A stretch of DNA of 45,927 nucleotides from Hyphomonadaceae bacterium (lineage in GTDB: Bacteria > Pseudomonadota > Alphaproteobacteria > Caulobacterales > Hyphomonadaceae): positions 49,679-95,605 of the forward strand of contig JALHLR010000008.1 of NCBI GenBank assembly GCA_022844475.1, given 5' to 3'. The notes beneath the pieces were generated by a model that saw only the letters and a program-made list of their open reading frames with translations, did no database searches and was not told the origin of the DNA. The position numbers and the translations under genes are program-made. Positions within the stretch are counted from its first letter, which is position 1, and each line of letters starts with the position of its first letter. This document shows, one piece after another, positions 26,875 to 33,969 of the stretch.

Positions 26875-27405
26875 TTATCGCTTGCGAAGGCCGGTCAGCA
26901 CAGCTTCGGCAAGGCCCGACAGCGCCGTCCGGACATCCTTGTCCTTCACCGGCGCCAGTTCCCGCACCAGCGCCGCACGCTGTTCGGGGGTGAGGGGGCG
27001 GGCGATGACGAGCGACAGTTGCTTGGGCGGCGCGGTCTGGATGATCTTGAGCGACGTGATCTTCGAGCCCGAGGCGAGGTTCACCCGTTCCAGGATGTGC
27101 TCCTTCGAATGCTGGATGATGGGCGCCGCCGCAGAGGGCGCGCGCAGGTGAAGCACACTGCCGCCCCTGGCGCGGGACACACGCACCGGCTCCGTGATGG
27201 CGGCGAGCCGCAGCCCTACAATCTCGGGCCAGCGCGATTTCAGGGTTTCCGGCGCTGGTCCCGCATCCTTCAGAATCGGCCGTAGCGCCTTCTGCAGCGC
27301 AAAACCCATCGGCTTCGCAGGGCGGTAGACAGGCACGGCATGGGTGGTCGCAAGGCGTTCTTCCGCCGCCCGCTCCCTTTCCAGTTCATCCCAGTCGATG
27401 GACAT
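26875..27405 (-). CDS. dciA: DUF721 (DciA-type) protein
   Basis: A 176-residue member of DUF721. In bacteria lacking DnaC/DnaI, DciA helps load or activate the replicative helicase; that role is family knowledge. Signs here are the KALRPIL helix, the conserved SRWPEIVGLRLAAITEPVRV block and the KH-like GSVLHLRAPSAAAPIIQHSKEHILERVN segment. Of two close ATGs, 27405 (MSIDWDELER) has AAGG at 7 nt, while 27411 has it too close. It is divergent from mutY across a ~65-bp spacer that must hold both promoters. Confidence 0.82.
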   Translation of the reverse strand: MSIDWDELERERAAEERLATTHAVPVYRPAKPMGFALQKALRPILKDAGPAPETLKSRWPEIVGLRLAAITEPVRVSRARGGSVLHLRAPSAAAPIIQHSKEHILERVNLASGSKITSLKIIQTAPPKQLSLVIARPLTPEQRAALVRELAPVKDKDVRTALSGLAEAVLTGLRKR

Positions 27406-27470
27406 GGCCATACCTTGCCAGTTTTCACGTTTCGTCGGAATGCCCCCGTTGCACGTTGGTCCAGAGACGA

Positions 27471-28544
27471 ATGACCGCTAACAGCTCCAGGAAGTTGCTC
27501 ACAGCGGTGGATCGCTGGTACCGGCGGCATGGCCGGGTGCTGCCCTGGCGCGTCGGGCCGGCGGAGCGTGACGCAGGCTTCAGGCCCGATCCCTATCGCG
27601 TCTGGCTCAGCGAGGTGATGCTGCAGCAGACGACAATCCCCCACGCGACGCCGTATTTCGAGCGTTTCGTGGCGCGCTGGCCGGCGGTCGGGGCGCTGGC
27701 AGAGGCGAGTTGGGAGGATGTATCGGCGGCATGGGCCGGGCTCGGGTATTACAGCCGCGCGCGCAACCTGCATGCCTGTGCAAAAGCTGTCGCCACGCGT
27801 GGAAGCTTTCCACAGGACGCGACGAGCCTTCGTGAACTGCCGGGCATCGGTCCGTACACCGCCGCAGCCGTCGCTTCGATCGCATTTGACGAGCGTATTG
27901 CGCCGGTTGATGGCAATATCGAGCGTGTCGTCTCACGCCTGTGGGCTATTCCATCCGATCGAACCGAGGCAGGCTGGCGCGCTGCCAAAGTCGTGATCGC
28001 GACGCGTGCGCAGGAGCTGGCCGCCGCATTGCCGAAGGGCGGACGCGCAGGCGATCTGGCGCAGGCGCTGATGGACCTCGGCGCAACGATCTGCACGCCA
28101 AAGAAACCGAACTGCCTGACATGTCCGCTCAACGTCATGTGCGCCGCGCGCGCCGAAGGCGCTCCCGAGCGCTATCCGGTAAAGGCGGAGAAGCGTGCTG
28201 TGCCGACGCGATACGGCTCGGCCTTTGTCCTGACGCGCGGACGTAAGGTCATGCTGGTGCGGCGTCCGCCAGCGGGTTTGCTCGGCGGGATGATGATGCC
28301 GCCGACAAGCGCCTGGACGGAACGCAAGCTGCATGACCCGCTGGAGGGCGCTCCCGGCGCGTTCGCCTGGGAGCGTGTCGGCGAGATCCGTCATGTCTTC
28401 ACGCACTTTGCCCTGAGACTGGACGTCTGGCGCGCCGCTGCGCCTGCGCGCGCGAAAACAGCGGGCGAATGGATTGAGCGTGACGACGCGCTTGCGGCGC
28501 TGCCGACAGTCGGTCGGAAAGCTGTCGCTCTGGCGGTCCGATGA
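27471..28544 (+). CDS. mutY: A/G-specific adenine glycosylase
   Basis: MutY removes adenine mispaired with 8-oxoguanine, 357 residues. It shows catalytic Glu48 in LSEVMLQQTT, helix-hairpin-helix LPGIGPYTAAAV (from 123), catalytic Asp147 in PVDGNIERV, and the iron-sulfur ligands Cys208, Cys215, Cys218 and Cys224 (spacing 6-2-5). A C-terminal Nudix-like domain for 8-oxoG recognition follows (RKVMLVRRPPAGLLGGMMMPP, HVFTHFALRLDVW). ATG 27471 is preferred over a TTG 15 bp upstream. It is convergent with the cytochrome c gene. Confidence 0.96.
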   Translation: MTANSSRKLLTAVDRWYRRHGRVLPWRVGPAERDAGFRPDPYRVWLSEVMLQQTTIPHATPYFERFVARWPAVGALAEASWEDVSAAWAGLGYYSRARNLHACAKAVATRGSFPQDATSLRELPGIGPYTAAAVASIAFDERIAPVDGNIERVVSRLWAIPSDRTEAGWRAAKVVIATRAQELAAALPKGGRAGDLAQALMDLGATICTPKKPNCLTCPLNVMCAARAEGAPERYPVKAEKRAVPTRYGSAFVLTRGRKVMLVRRPPAGLLGGMMMPPTSAWTERKLHDPLEGAPGAFAWERVGEIRHVFTHFALRLDVWRAAAPARAKTAGEWIERDDALAALPTVGRKAVALAVR

Positions 28545-28547
28545 GGC

Positions 28548-29249
28548 CTATTGCGGCGCGGGAGCCGGTGTCGCCGGCGGAGCGTCAGGCGCGGGCGCTG
28601 TGCCATCTGCAGGCGCGGGAGCGGCGCCATCGACCGGCGGCACGGCGCCGTCGACCGGAGCGGCGCCTTCCGCGGGAGCGGCCGGAGCTGGCGGAAGCGG
28701 GGCAGGCAGCGGGATGCTCTCGCCACCCAGCGTGCGCAGGTAGGCGATGAGGTTCATCCGGTCCTCAAGGCCGGTGACGCGGCTGTTGACGCCAGCGAAG
28801 TTCATGATCGTGGCCGAGGCAAAGCCCTTCGGACGCTCGAGGAAATGGTCAAGGTTCTCGTAGGTCCAGGCGCCTTCGTGCTCGGAGAGAGAGCCTTCGC
28901 CGGCTGAGTATTTGAACCCAGCCACCGATGCGATGTCGCGACCGAGCACGCCATACAGCGGCGGGCCCTGCAGGATTGCGCCGCCCGGATCGAAGGTGTG
29001 GCACTGGACGCACTTCTTGTGCTGCTCTTCGCCTCTGGCAATGTCAGCGGCGGCCAGCAGCAAGCCGTAGTCGACGGGGCCCTCAACCGCTTCTTCTGCG
29101 ACGGTCTCGGTCGGCACCTCGACGGCATAGGCCGCAACTTCGTGCTTCGTCGTATGAAACAGCGAATGCGTCGCCTCATTGATCCCGATCAGGGCGAGGC
29201 CGGTTCCGAGCACGCAGAACGCGATCTTGTTGAAGCCCAGATCACTCAT
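28548..29249 (-). CDS. membrane-anchored c-type cytochrome
   Basis: A 233-residue class I cytochrome c of the CycM/cytochrome c552 type. An uncleaved N-terminal helix at about residues 8-25 (IAFCVLGTGLALIGI) anchors it to the inner membrane. Heme attaches at CVQCH (Cys80, Cys83, His84) with Met149 in TIMNFAGV as the likely sixth ligand, and the GPPLYGVLGR and FKYSAG blocks are typical. The last ~55 residues are an Ala/Pro repeat-like tail (variants of PVDGA). It probably carries electrons from the bc1 complex to a terminal oxidase. Confidence 0.93.
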   Translation of the reverse strand: MSDLGFNKIAFCVLGTGLALIGINEATHSLFHTTKHEVAAYAVEVPTETVAEEAVEGPVDYGLLLAAADIARGEEQHKKCVQCHTFDPGGAILQGPPLYGVLGRDIASVAGFKYSAGEGSLSEHEGAWTYENLDHFLERPKGFASATIMNFAGVNSRVTGLEDRMNLIAYLRTLGGESIPLPAPLPPAPAAPAEGAAPVDGAVPPVDGAAPAPADGTAPAPDAPPATPAPAPQ

Positions 29250-29448
29250 GGGTTGGCCCTGCTCCAGTCCCTAGCGGACGCATGAACGGGCCCGATTCGA
29301 GCCCGCGCGCGCGAGGCTTTCTTGCATTTCAGCGCCAAGGCGGCAACCGGAGAGAGCCCGGCGAAATGACGCATCGTCCGGGCCGCCTTGCGGCAGCTAA
29401 CCCCCTATTTCCGTTGCCATGTTCTGGGCGACGCAGGCATAGAGGCGC

Positions 29449-30300
29449 ATGAGCAAGATCGCCTTCCAGGGGGAGCTGGGCGCCAACTCCCATATCGCGT
29501 GCAACGAGGTCTATCCGGATCTCGAGCCACTGCCGTGCCCGACCTTCGAGGATGTGTTCCAGGCGGCGGCCTCTGGCGAGGCGCAGCTCGCCATGATCCC
29601 TGTGGAGAACTCCATTGCGGGCAGGGTGGCGGACATCCATCATCTGCTTCCCACCTCGCCACTGCAGATAATTGCCGAGCATTTCATGCCGATCCGCTTC
29701 CAGCTGATGGGCCTGAAAGGCTCGTCGCTCCAGCAGATCAAGGCCGCTCACAGCCACATCATGGGGCTGGGTCAATGCCGGAATTTCCTGCGGGCGCGGG
29801 GCATTCTCGCCCGCACCAGCTCGGACACAGCCGGCGCTGCCCGGGAGGTCCGCGACCTTGGCGACCCGACGCAGGCGGCGATCGCCCCCCGCCTCGCTGC
29901 GGAGGTCTACGGCCTCGATATCCTGGCCGAGAACATCGAGGATGCAGCTCACAACACCACGCGCTTCGTCATCATGAGCCGCGAGGCGAGCATGCCTGAC
30001 AGGGGCGATGGGAAGGGGTGGGTCACGGCCTTTGTCTTTCGTGTCCGCAACGTGCCGTCTGCGCTTTACAAGGCAATGGGCGGTTTTGCGACCAACGGCG
30101 TCAACATGACCAAGCTCGAAAGCTACCAGATTGGCGGGTCGTTCTCGGCGACCCAGTTCTACGCAGAGGTCGAGGGTCATCCGGATGATGCCCCGCTGCA
30201 ACGCGCGCTTGAGGAGTTGGGGTTCTTCTCGACGCAGGTTCGCCACCTGGGCGTGTTTGCCGCCCACCCGTACCGCACACGCGCAGCGTCGCTCGGCTGA
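29449..30300 (+). CDS. pheA: prephenate dehydratase
   Basis: Converts prephenate to phenylpyruvate in phenylalanine synthesis; 283 residues, monofunctional without chorismate mutase. The catalytic domain has IAFQGELGANSH, MIPVENSIAGRVADIHHLL and the key NTTRFVIMSR. The C-terminal ACT domain begins at about residue 195 (GWVTAFVFRVRNVPSALYKAM). Its effector motif reads LESYQIGGSF instead of the classical ESRP, as in other alphaproteobacteria, and should bind phenylalanine. The 199-bp spacer before it (29250-29448) shows no clear promoter. Confidence 0.96.
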   Translation: MSKIAFQGELGANSHIACNEVYPDLEPLPCPTFEDVFQAAASGEAQLAMIPVENSIAGRVADIHHLLPTSPLQIIAEHFMPIRFQLMGLKGSSLQQIKAAHSHIMGLGQCRNFLRARGILARTSSDTAGAAREVRDLGDPTQAAIAPRLAAEVYGLDILAENIEDAAHNTTRFVIMSREASMPDRGDGKGWVTAFVFRVRNVPSALYKAMGGFATNGVNMTKLESYQIGGSFSATQFYAEVEGHPDDAPLQRALEELGFFSTQVRHLGVFAAHPYRTRAASLG

Positions 30301-30530
30301 GTTGGTAGCTGACTGACAACGCCCAGTCCCGGCCCAACCATCGTCACATTTGAGCGTTGGTGTGCGGCGTTGGCGCAAGGCGGCGCGACACGCCTGCGTG
30401 CCCGGACTCCCTGAAATCAGGGCAGATTCGGGTGTTAGAAGTATTCGATCTGTATTCGTTCACCTCGCTCAAGACGAAGACACCTTCCGGACACAATTGC
30501 CAGTATCGACGAAGCCAATAAGGCCTGGTG

Positions 30531-30560
30531 TTGCCAAGTAGTCACCCGGCGAGATTTAAT
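30531..30560 (+). promoter_or_regulatory. weak candidate promoter for the outer-membrane barrel gene
   Basis: TTGCCA (30531-30536) and TTTAAT (30555-30560) are 18 bp apart. If used, the leader would be about 190 nt and would include the two hairpins before the start codon. This is the best pair in the region but not strong. Confidence 0.35.
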
Positions 30561-30731
30561 CGGTGACTGCAGCGGAACTGGCTCGCGTCACAACCACTTA
30601 AGCTGCATATCGACCCGGCTGGGTGGATAGATGGTTCGCGACGGACGTCTTCTTGAGGTGGACGGAGCGGCCAGGACTGAAACCAGAGCTGGGTCTTACC
30701 GCCGGGATCACGCAATCCCGCCGGAACCCCG

Positions 30732-30748
30732 CTCCAGACAAACTGGAG
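30732..30748 (+). promoter_or_regulatory. leader hairpin covering the ribosome-binding site
   Basis: CTCCAG (30732-30737) and CTGGAG (30743-30748) pair around an ACAAA loop. The 3' arm contains the only good Shine-Dalgarno sequence, GGAG at 30745-30748, for ATG 30757. Translation would therefore require opening of a 6-bp stem by heat, an RNA or a protein. Confidence 0.55.
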
Positions 30749-30756
30749 TCTTCCCC

Positions 30757-31236
30757 ATGAAACTGAAAATCGCTCTCGCCGCCGCGTCCATGCTCGTCGC
30801 GCCGGCCTTCATGACCGCCAACGCCCAGCAATCGGGCGTCTACGTTTCCGGCGGTTACACCTATTTCGACGGAGATGGCGGCGCTCAACTTGGCGGCATC
30901 ACTGGCCGCGTCGGCGTCAACTTCACCCCGAACTTCGCCATCGAAGGCGAAGGCACGTTCGGCGTGACCGACGATTCGGGCACAGAGCTCGACAGCCAGT
31001 TCGGCGCCTATGTCGTCGGCAAGCTGCCGATCAATCCGCAGTTCGACGTGTTCGGCCGCGTGGGCGTCGCCCGTATCGAAACCTCGCCGGGTGGAGACGA
31101 AGACGGTCTCGCGTACGGCGCCGGGGCGCAGTGGAACCTGACATCGCAGGACGGCATCCGCGGCGACTGGACCCGTAACGACTTCGACGCCGGCGAGGTG
31201 GACGCGTTCTCGCTGTCCTACGTCCGCAGCTTCTAG
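30757..31236 (+). CDS. small outer-membrane beta-barrel protein
   Basis: A 159-residue protein with a clean signal peptide (MKLKIALAAASMLVAPAFMTANAQQ, cleavage after ANA). The mature part is a chain of amphipathic strands: GVYVSGGYTYFDGD, ITGRVGVNFTPNFAIEGEG, GAYVVGKLPINPQFDVFGRVG, GLAYGAGAQWNLT, ending FSLSYVRSF with the terminal Phe required for Bam insertion. This fits an eight-stranded OmpA/OmpW-like barrel of the porin-family type; its cargo or role is unknown. A strong terminator follows at 31274. Confidence 0.88.
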   Translation: MKLKIALAAASMLVAPAFMTANAQQSGVYVSGGYTYFDGDGGAQLGGITGRVGVNFTPNFAIEGEGTFGVTDDSGTELDSQFGAYVVGKLPINPQFDVFGRVGVARIETSPGGDEDGLAYGAGAQWNLTSQDGIRGDWTRNDFDAGEVDAFSLSYVRSF

Positions 31237-31273
31237 TCTGACCGCCCTCAACGGGGCGCAGGTCTGAAACGAG

Positions 31274-31303
31274 ACACCCCGTGGTCACCCCACGGGGTGT
31301 TTT
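31274..31303 (+). terminator. rho-independent terminator after the barrel gene
   Basis: ACACCCCGTGG and CCACGGGGTGT form an 11-bp stem around a 5-nt loop, followed by TTTTC. It is 37 bp after the barrel stop codon and separates it from the GNAT gene. Confidence 0.9.
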
Positions 31304-31343
31304 CGCTTGGGCAGCCGTGCAAGGCTGGGCGCGGGAGGCATGC

Positions 31344-31973
31344 ATGCCCGAGATTCGCATCAACGTGCTCGATCCTGCAGACGCAGACGGGCTTCAACGC
31401 TGCTACGCCATCTATCGCGACGCGATCCTCAAATCCGAACAGCGACCCGAAGCGGACTTCAAGGCTCTGTTCTTCAGGCCTGACTATCGCTTCCTCGTCG
31501 CCCGGATGGATGAGCAGATTGTCGGCGTCGCGGTGTCCTGGGCGCCGGAGCAGGCGGACTTCTGGCTATTCGAGTACGCCGCTGTCGCTCCTGAAGTGCG
31601 CGGCATGCAGATCGGCTCGCACCTCCTGCAGGCAAGCGTGGCGATCATTGGTCCGCAGCGCGTAACCCTGGTCGAGGTCGACGCCGACATGGGCTCGGAC
31701 GAACAGGCGCGCCGCATGCGCTTCTACCAGCGTCTCGGCGCCCGCCGCCTGCGCGGCCTCAACTACATCCTGCCGCTGGATGCCTTCGGCACACCGCCGC
31801 CCATGGTCATGCTTGCGCTCACGCATCCAAGCGTCGGCGGCGTCTCGGTGATGATCCTGGAAGACTGGCTGCGGCGCATCTACAGCGAGGTCTACGGCAA
31901 GGGCCTCGACGATCCGCGCCTCGCGAAGATGATCGATCCGCTGCCGGACCAGATTCAGTTTGATCCGATTTAA
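31344..31973 (+). CDS. GNAT-family N-acetyltransferase
   Basis: A 209-residue acetyltransferase-fold protein. The acetyl-CoA site (motif A) is AVAPEVRGMQIGSHLLQASV, where RGMQIG corresponds to the R/Q-x-x-G-x-G/A loop. It is followed by TLVEVDAD and a motif B-like stretch RRMRFYQRLGARRLRGLNYILP. The C-terminal third (SVMILEDWLRRIYSEVYGKG) is not typical and may bind the acceptor. The substrate is unknown. GGGAGG is placed before ATG 31344. Its TAA overlaps the nudC TAA by TTAA. Confidence 0.85.
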   Translation: MPEIRINVLDPADADGLQRCYAIYRDAILKSEQRPEADFKALFFRPDYRFLVARMDEQIVGVAVSWAPEQADFWLFEYAAVAPEVRGMQIGSHLLQASVAIIGPQRVTLVEVDADMGSDEQARRMRFYQRLGARRLRGLNYILPLDAFGTPPPMVMLALTHPSVGGVSVMILEDWLRRIYSEVYGKGLDDPRLAKMIDPLPDQIQFDPI

Positions 31974-32953
31974 CCGCGCTCCAGCCATGCCTTGATGACG
32001 TGGTGGGCAATCGCAAACGCTGGTGGGGCGAAGGCGTCGGGATTTGTTCCGGCCATCATAGACCGCGCTTCTTGCCGGGTGAACCACTTCGCGGCTTCGA
32101 TCTCGGTGGCGTCGATATTGATCGTGTCCCCGTCCGCCTCGAGGATCAGCCCGATCATCAGTGAGGACGGGAAGGGCCAGGGCTGGCAGAACAGGTAGTC
32201 GGCACGTGTGGTGCAGCGCACGCCGGCCTCTTCGAAGACCTCGCGCGCTGCCGCCTGCTCGATCGTCTCGCCCGGTTCGACGAAGCCGGCAAGGCACGAC
32301 CAGAAGCCCGGCCGCCAGGCAGCCTGACGGCCCAGCAGGCACCTGTCATTATGTGTGGCCAGCATGATCGCGACCGGATCGACCCGCGGAAAATGCTCCG
32401 CGCCGCAATCCTCGCACTTCCGCTTCCACCCTGCGTCTTCGACCATGGTGCGCGTCCCGCAATTGGCGCAGAAGCCGTGCCGTCGATGCCATTCAAACAG
32501 CGCCCGCGCTGTCGCGGCAGCGCCTCCCTCGAACGGCGAGAAGGCCGAAGCCGCCGCGCGAAAATCCTCGAACACACCCAGCCCTGCGATCGGCGAGCTA
32601 TCGAGGCTGAACGAGGCGGGCAGCTCCAGCGCAAAAACCGGCGATCCCTTGACCGTCTCGCCAAGAAACAGACGCTGCGCCTTGGGGCTCAACATCGCCG
32701 CCTGGGCGCCAAGCCACAGGATAGGCCGCCCCGGCGCCAGGCGGGCGCCGATCTGCATCGGCCCCGATGGTGGCGCCGAACCTTCGACCAACGGCATGCC
32801 TTCGCGCATCAACAGGATCTGCGCGCTGTCGGACGCCATCGCAGCATCGAGCCACGTCTTGTCACGCCTGTGGTGGGCGGCGCGGTCGAGCCCTGTCGGA
32901 ACCAGCGGTATATCGGCGGCGGCGCGTGACAGGGGCTCTTGCAAGGGGGGCAC
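31970..32953 (-). CDS. nudC: NAD(+) diphosphatase
   Basis: NudC splits NAD(H) into NMN(H) and AMP and can remove NAD caps from RNA. It is 327 residues. A zinc ribbon is formed by Cys162, Cys165, Cys180 and Cys183 (CANC and CEDC). The Nudix box GFVEPGETIEQAAAREVFEEAG starts at about 223 and the NADH-specific motif CQPWPFPSS is at 256-264 (the usual first residue is Ser). It starts at GTG 32951-32953, whose G overlaps the last base of the TIR gene stop (TAGTG), with AGGAAG 6 nt upstream inside that gene. Translation is thus coupled to the TIR protein. Confidence 0.95.
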   Translation of the reverse strand: MPPLQEPLSRAAADIPLVPTGLDRAAHHRRDKTWLDAAMASDSAQILLMREGMPLVEGSAPPSGPMQIGARLAPGRPILWLGAQAAMLSPKAQRLFLGETVKGSPVFALELPASFSLDSSPIAGLGVFEDFRAAASAFSPFEGGAAATARALFEWHRRHGFCANCGTRTMVEDAGWKRKCEDCGAEHFPRVDPVAIMLATHNDRCLLGRQAAWRPGFWSCLAGFVEPGETIEQAAAREVFEEAGVRCTTRADYLFCQPWPFPSSLMIGLILEADGDTINIDATEIEAAKWFTRQEARSMMAGTNPDAFAPPAFAIAHHVIKAWLERG

Positions 32954-33639
32954 TAAAGCTTCCTGATATTGCCTCGGAAGCGCTCTATTGCACGCCGCTG
33001 CGCCAGCACGCCATAGGCGCCAAGCGTCAGCACGCTCAGCAGCTTGCGCCCCGCACCGCTCAGGCGCTGCACCGGCCTGCCATGCCCATCGGTCGGGCCC
33101 ACATAGGCGCTCGCCTGCATCAGAGGTGCATGCACGGGATCGACAGTTTCGCGAATCATCGCGCCGATCGCCGCATCGAGCCGGCGCTCTTTCTCCTCGA
33201 ACGATTCAGCGGGAGGCGGGGGCGGAGGGGCAGGCGCCGCCAGCTTGCCGGCAAGCCGCGCCAGCAGGTCCGCCAACTCCTCGACCCGCGTCATGGGCTC
33301 GGGATGCGCCTCGACCCAGTTGCGGTCGGCCAGCAGATGCAGATAGCCGCCCTTGGGCTGGCCCTGCTCGATCAGGAACGGCACGACAGGCTTGCCGAGC
33401 GAATCCGCCAGCGCTGCCTGCCGCCGCATATGGTCGGTCTGATTGCATTCCTGAGAGAAGAGCAGTGCGACAAGTTCGGCTTCCCGAATGGCTGTATCGA
33501 CCTCGGCCTCGCTGCTGACCTCCGCCGGCAGCTTGGCGTCATACCAGACTGAAACCCCGCGCTCATCGAGATTGCGCGCCAGATACGCCGCCAGCTCCCG
33601 GTCGCCTCGTGCGAAAGAGATGAAGACGTCATGGCTCAT
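32953..33639 (-). CDS. TIR-domain protein with altered catalytic position
   Basis: A 228-residue protein. Residues 1-130 form a bacterial TIR domain: HDVFISFARGDRELAAYLAR, GVSVWYD, VDTAIREAELVALLFS and GKPVVPFLIE. Many TIR domains cleave NAD with a glutamate located 12 residues after the conserved serine of this last helix-strand unit; here the aligned position is Gln74 (TDHMRRQAAL). A proline run (136-143) links to a ~85-residue C-terminal part with acidic helix ESFEEKERRLDAAIG and a short hydrophobic patch LLSVLTLGAYGVLA near the end. I start at ATG 33637-33639; longer readings cross the SRP RNA promoter. The gene ends in the nudC start. Confidence 0.88.
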   Translation of the reverse strand: MSHDVFISFARGDRELAAYLARNLDERGVSVWYDAKLPAEVSSEAEVDTAIREAELVALLFSQECNQTDHMRRQAALADSLGKPVVPFLIEQGQPKGGYLHLLADRNWVEAHPEPMTRVEELADLLARLAGKLAAPAPPPPPPAESFEEKERRLDAAIGAMIRETVDPVHAPLMQASAYVGPTDGHGRPVQRLSGAGRKLLSVLTLGAYGVLAQRRAIERFRGNIRKL

Positions 33640-33755
33640 GCCGGCAGTGCTCCGTGTTCGGCCTGGAAGGCGGACCGCACGGGCGCCCCCGGTCTCACAG
33701 GAGATAATTCCATGACCAGCAAAGGCGCCCCCCGACGACTCATTCACCTCGAACA

Positions 33756-33784
33756 TTGCAGGGTGGCGCCTGACTTCCTATAAG
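33756..33784 (+). promoter_or_regulatory. promoter of the SRP RNA
   Basis: TTGCAG (33756-33761) and TATAAG (33779-33784) are 17 bp apart, with the predicted start at about 33788-33790, exactly at the 5' end of the SRP RNA helix. This is one of the best promoters in the window. Confidence 0.8.
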
Positions 33785-33787
33785 GAA

Positions 33788-33886
33788 AGTGCAGGCTGGT
33801 TGCGGACGGGCGGTTCGCCAACCCGGTCAGGTCCGGAAGGAAGCAGCCGTAACGAGTTTAGCTCGGGTCGTGGCCAGCCTGCACCT
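33788..33886 (+). ncRNA. ffs: signal recognition particle RNA (small, 4.5S type)
   Basis: The conserved domain IV core, CAGGTCCGGAAGGAAGCAG, is at 33828-33846 with the GGAA tetraloop and the asymmetric bulge that bind Ffh. The ends pair: GTGCAGGCTGG (33789-33799) with CCAGCCTGCAC (33874-33884). The ~98-nt length matches the single-hairpin SRP RNA of Gram-negatives. It lies 84 bp before dnaX, the usual alphaproteobacterial location. Exact ends are estimated from the helix. Confidence 0.95.
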
Positions 33887-33969
33887 CACGCCATCTCATT
33901 CCACAGCAGATTCCAGAGGTTGGCTCCGGCAGGTTGGCGATTCCACTGCTTGTGGGCCATATAGAACCC

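Larger units (their letters stand above)
30301..30756. other. 456-bp intergenic region ahead of an outer-membrane barrel gene
   Basis: No credible gene on either strand. The only notable signals are a CCCTGA/TCAGGG hairpin at 30409-30422 that might end the pheA transcript, a weak promoter at 30531-30560, a hairpin CGGGAT/ATCCCG at 30703-30720, and the stem over the ribosome site at 30732-30748. A small RNA here cannot be excluded. Confidence 0.5.

Noticed and set aside
30350..30541. 63-codon frame in the 30.3-30.7 kb spacer
   Set aside because: No ribosome site, no hydrophobic or domain signal, and composition like non-coding DNA.
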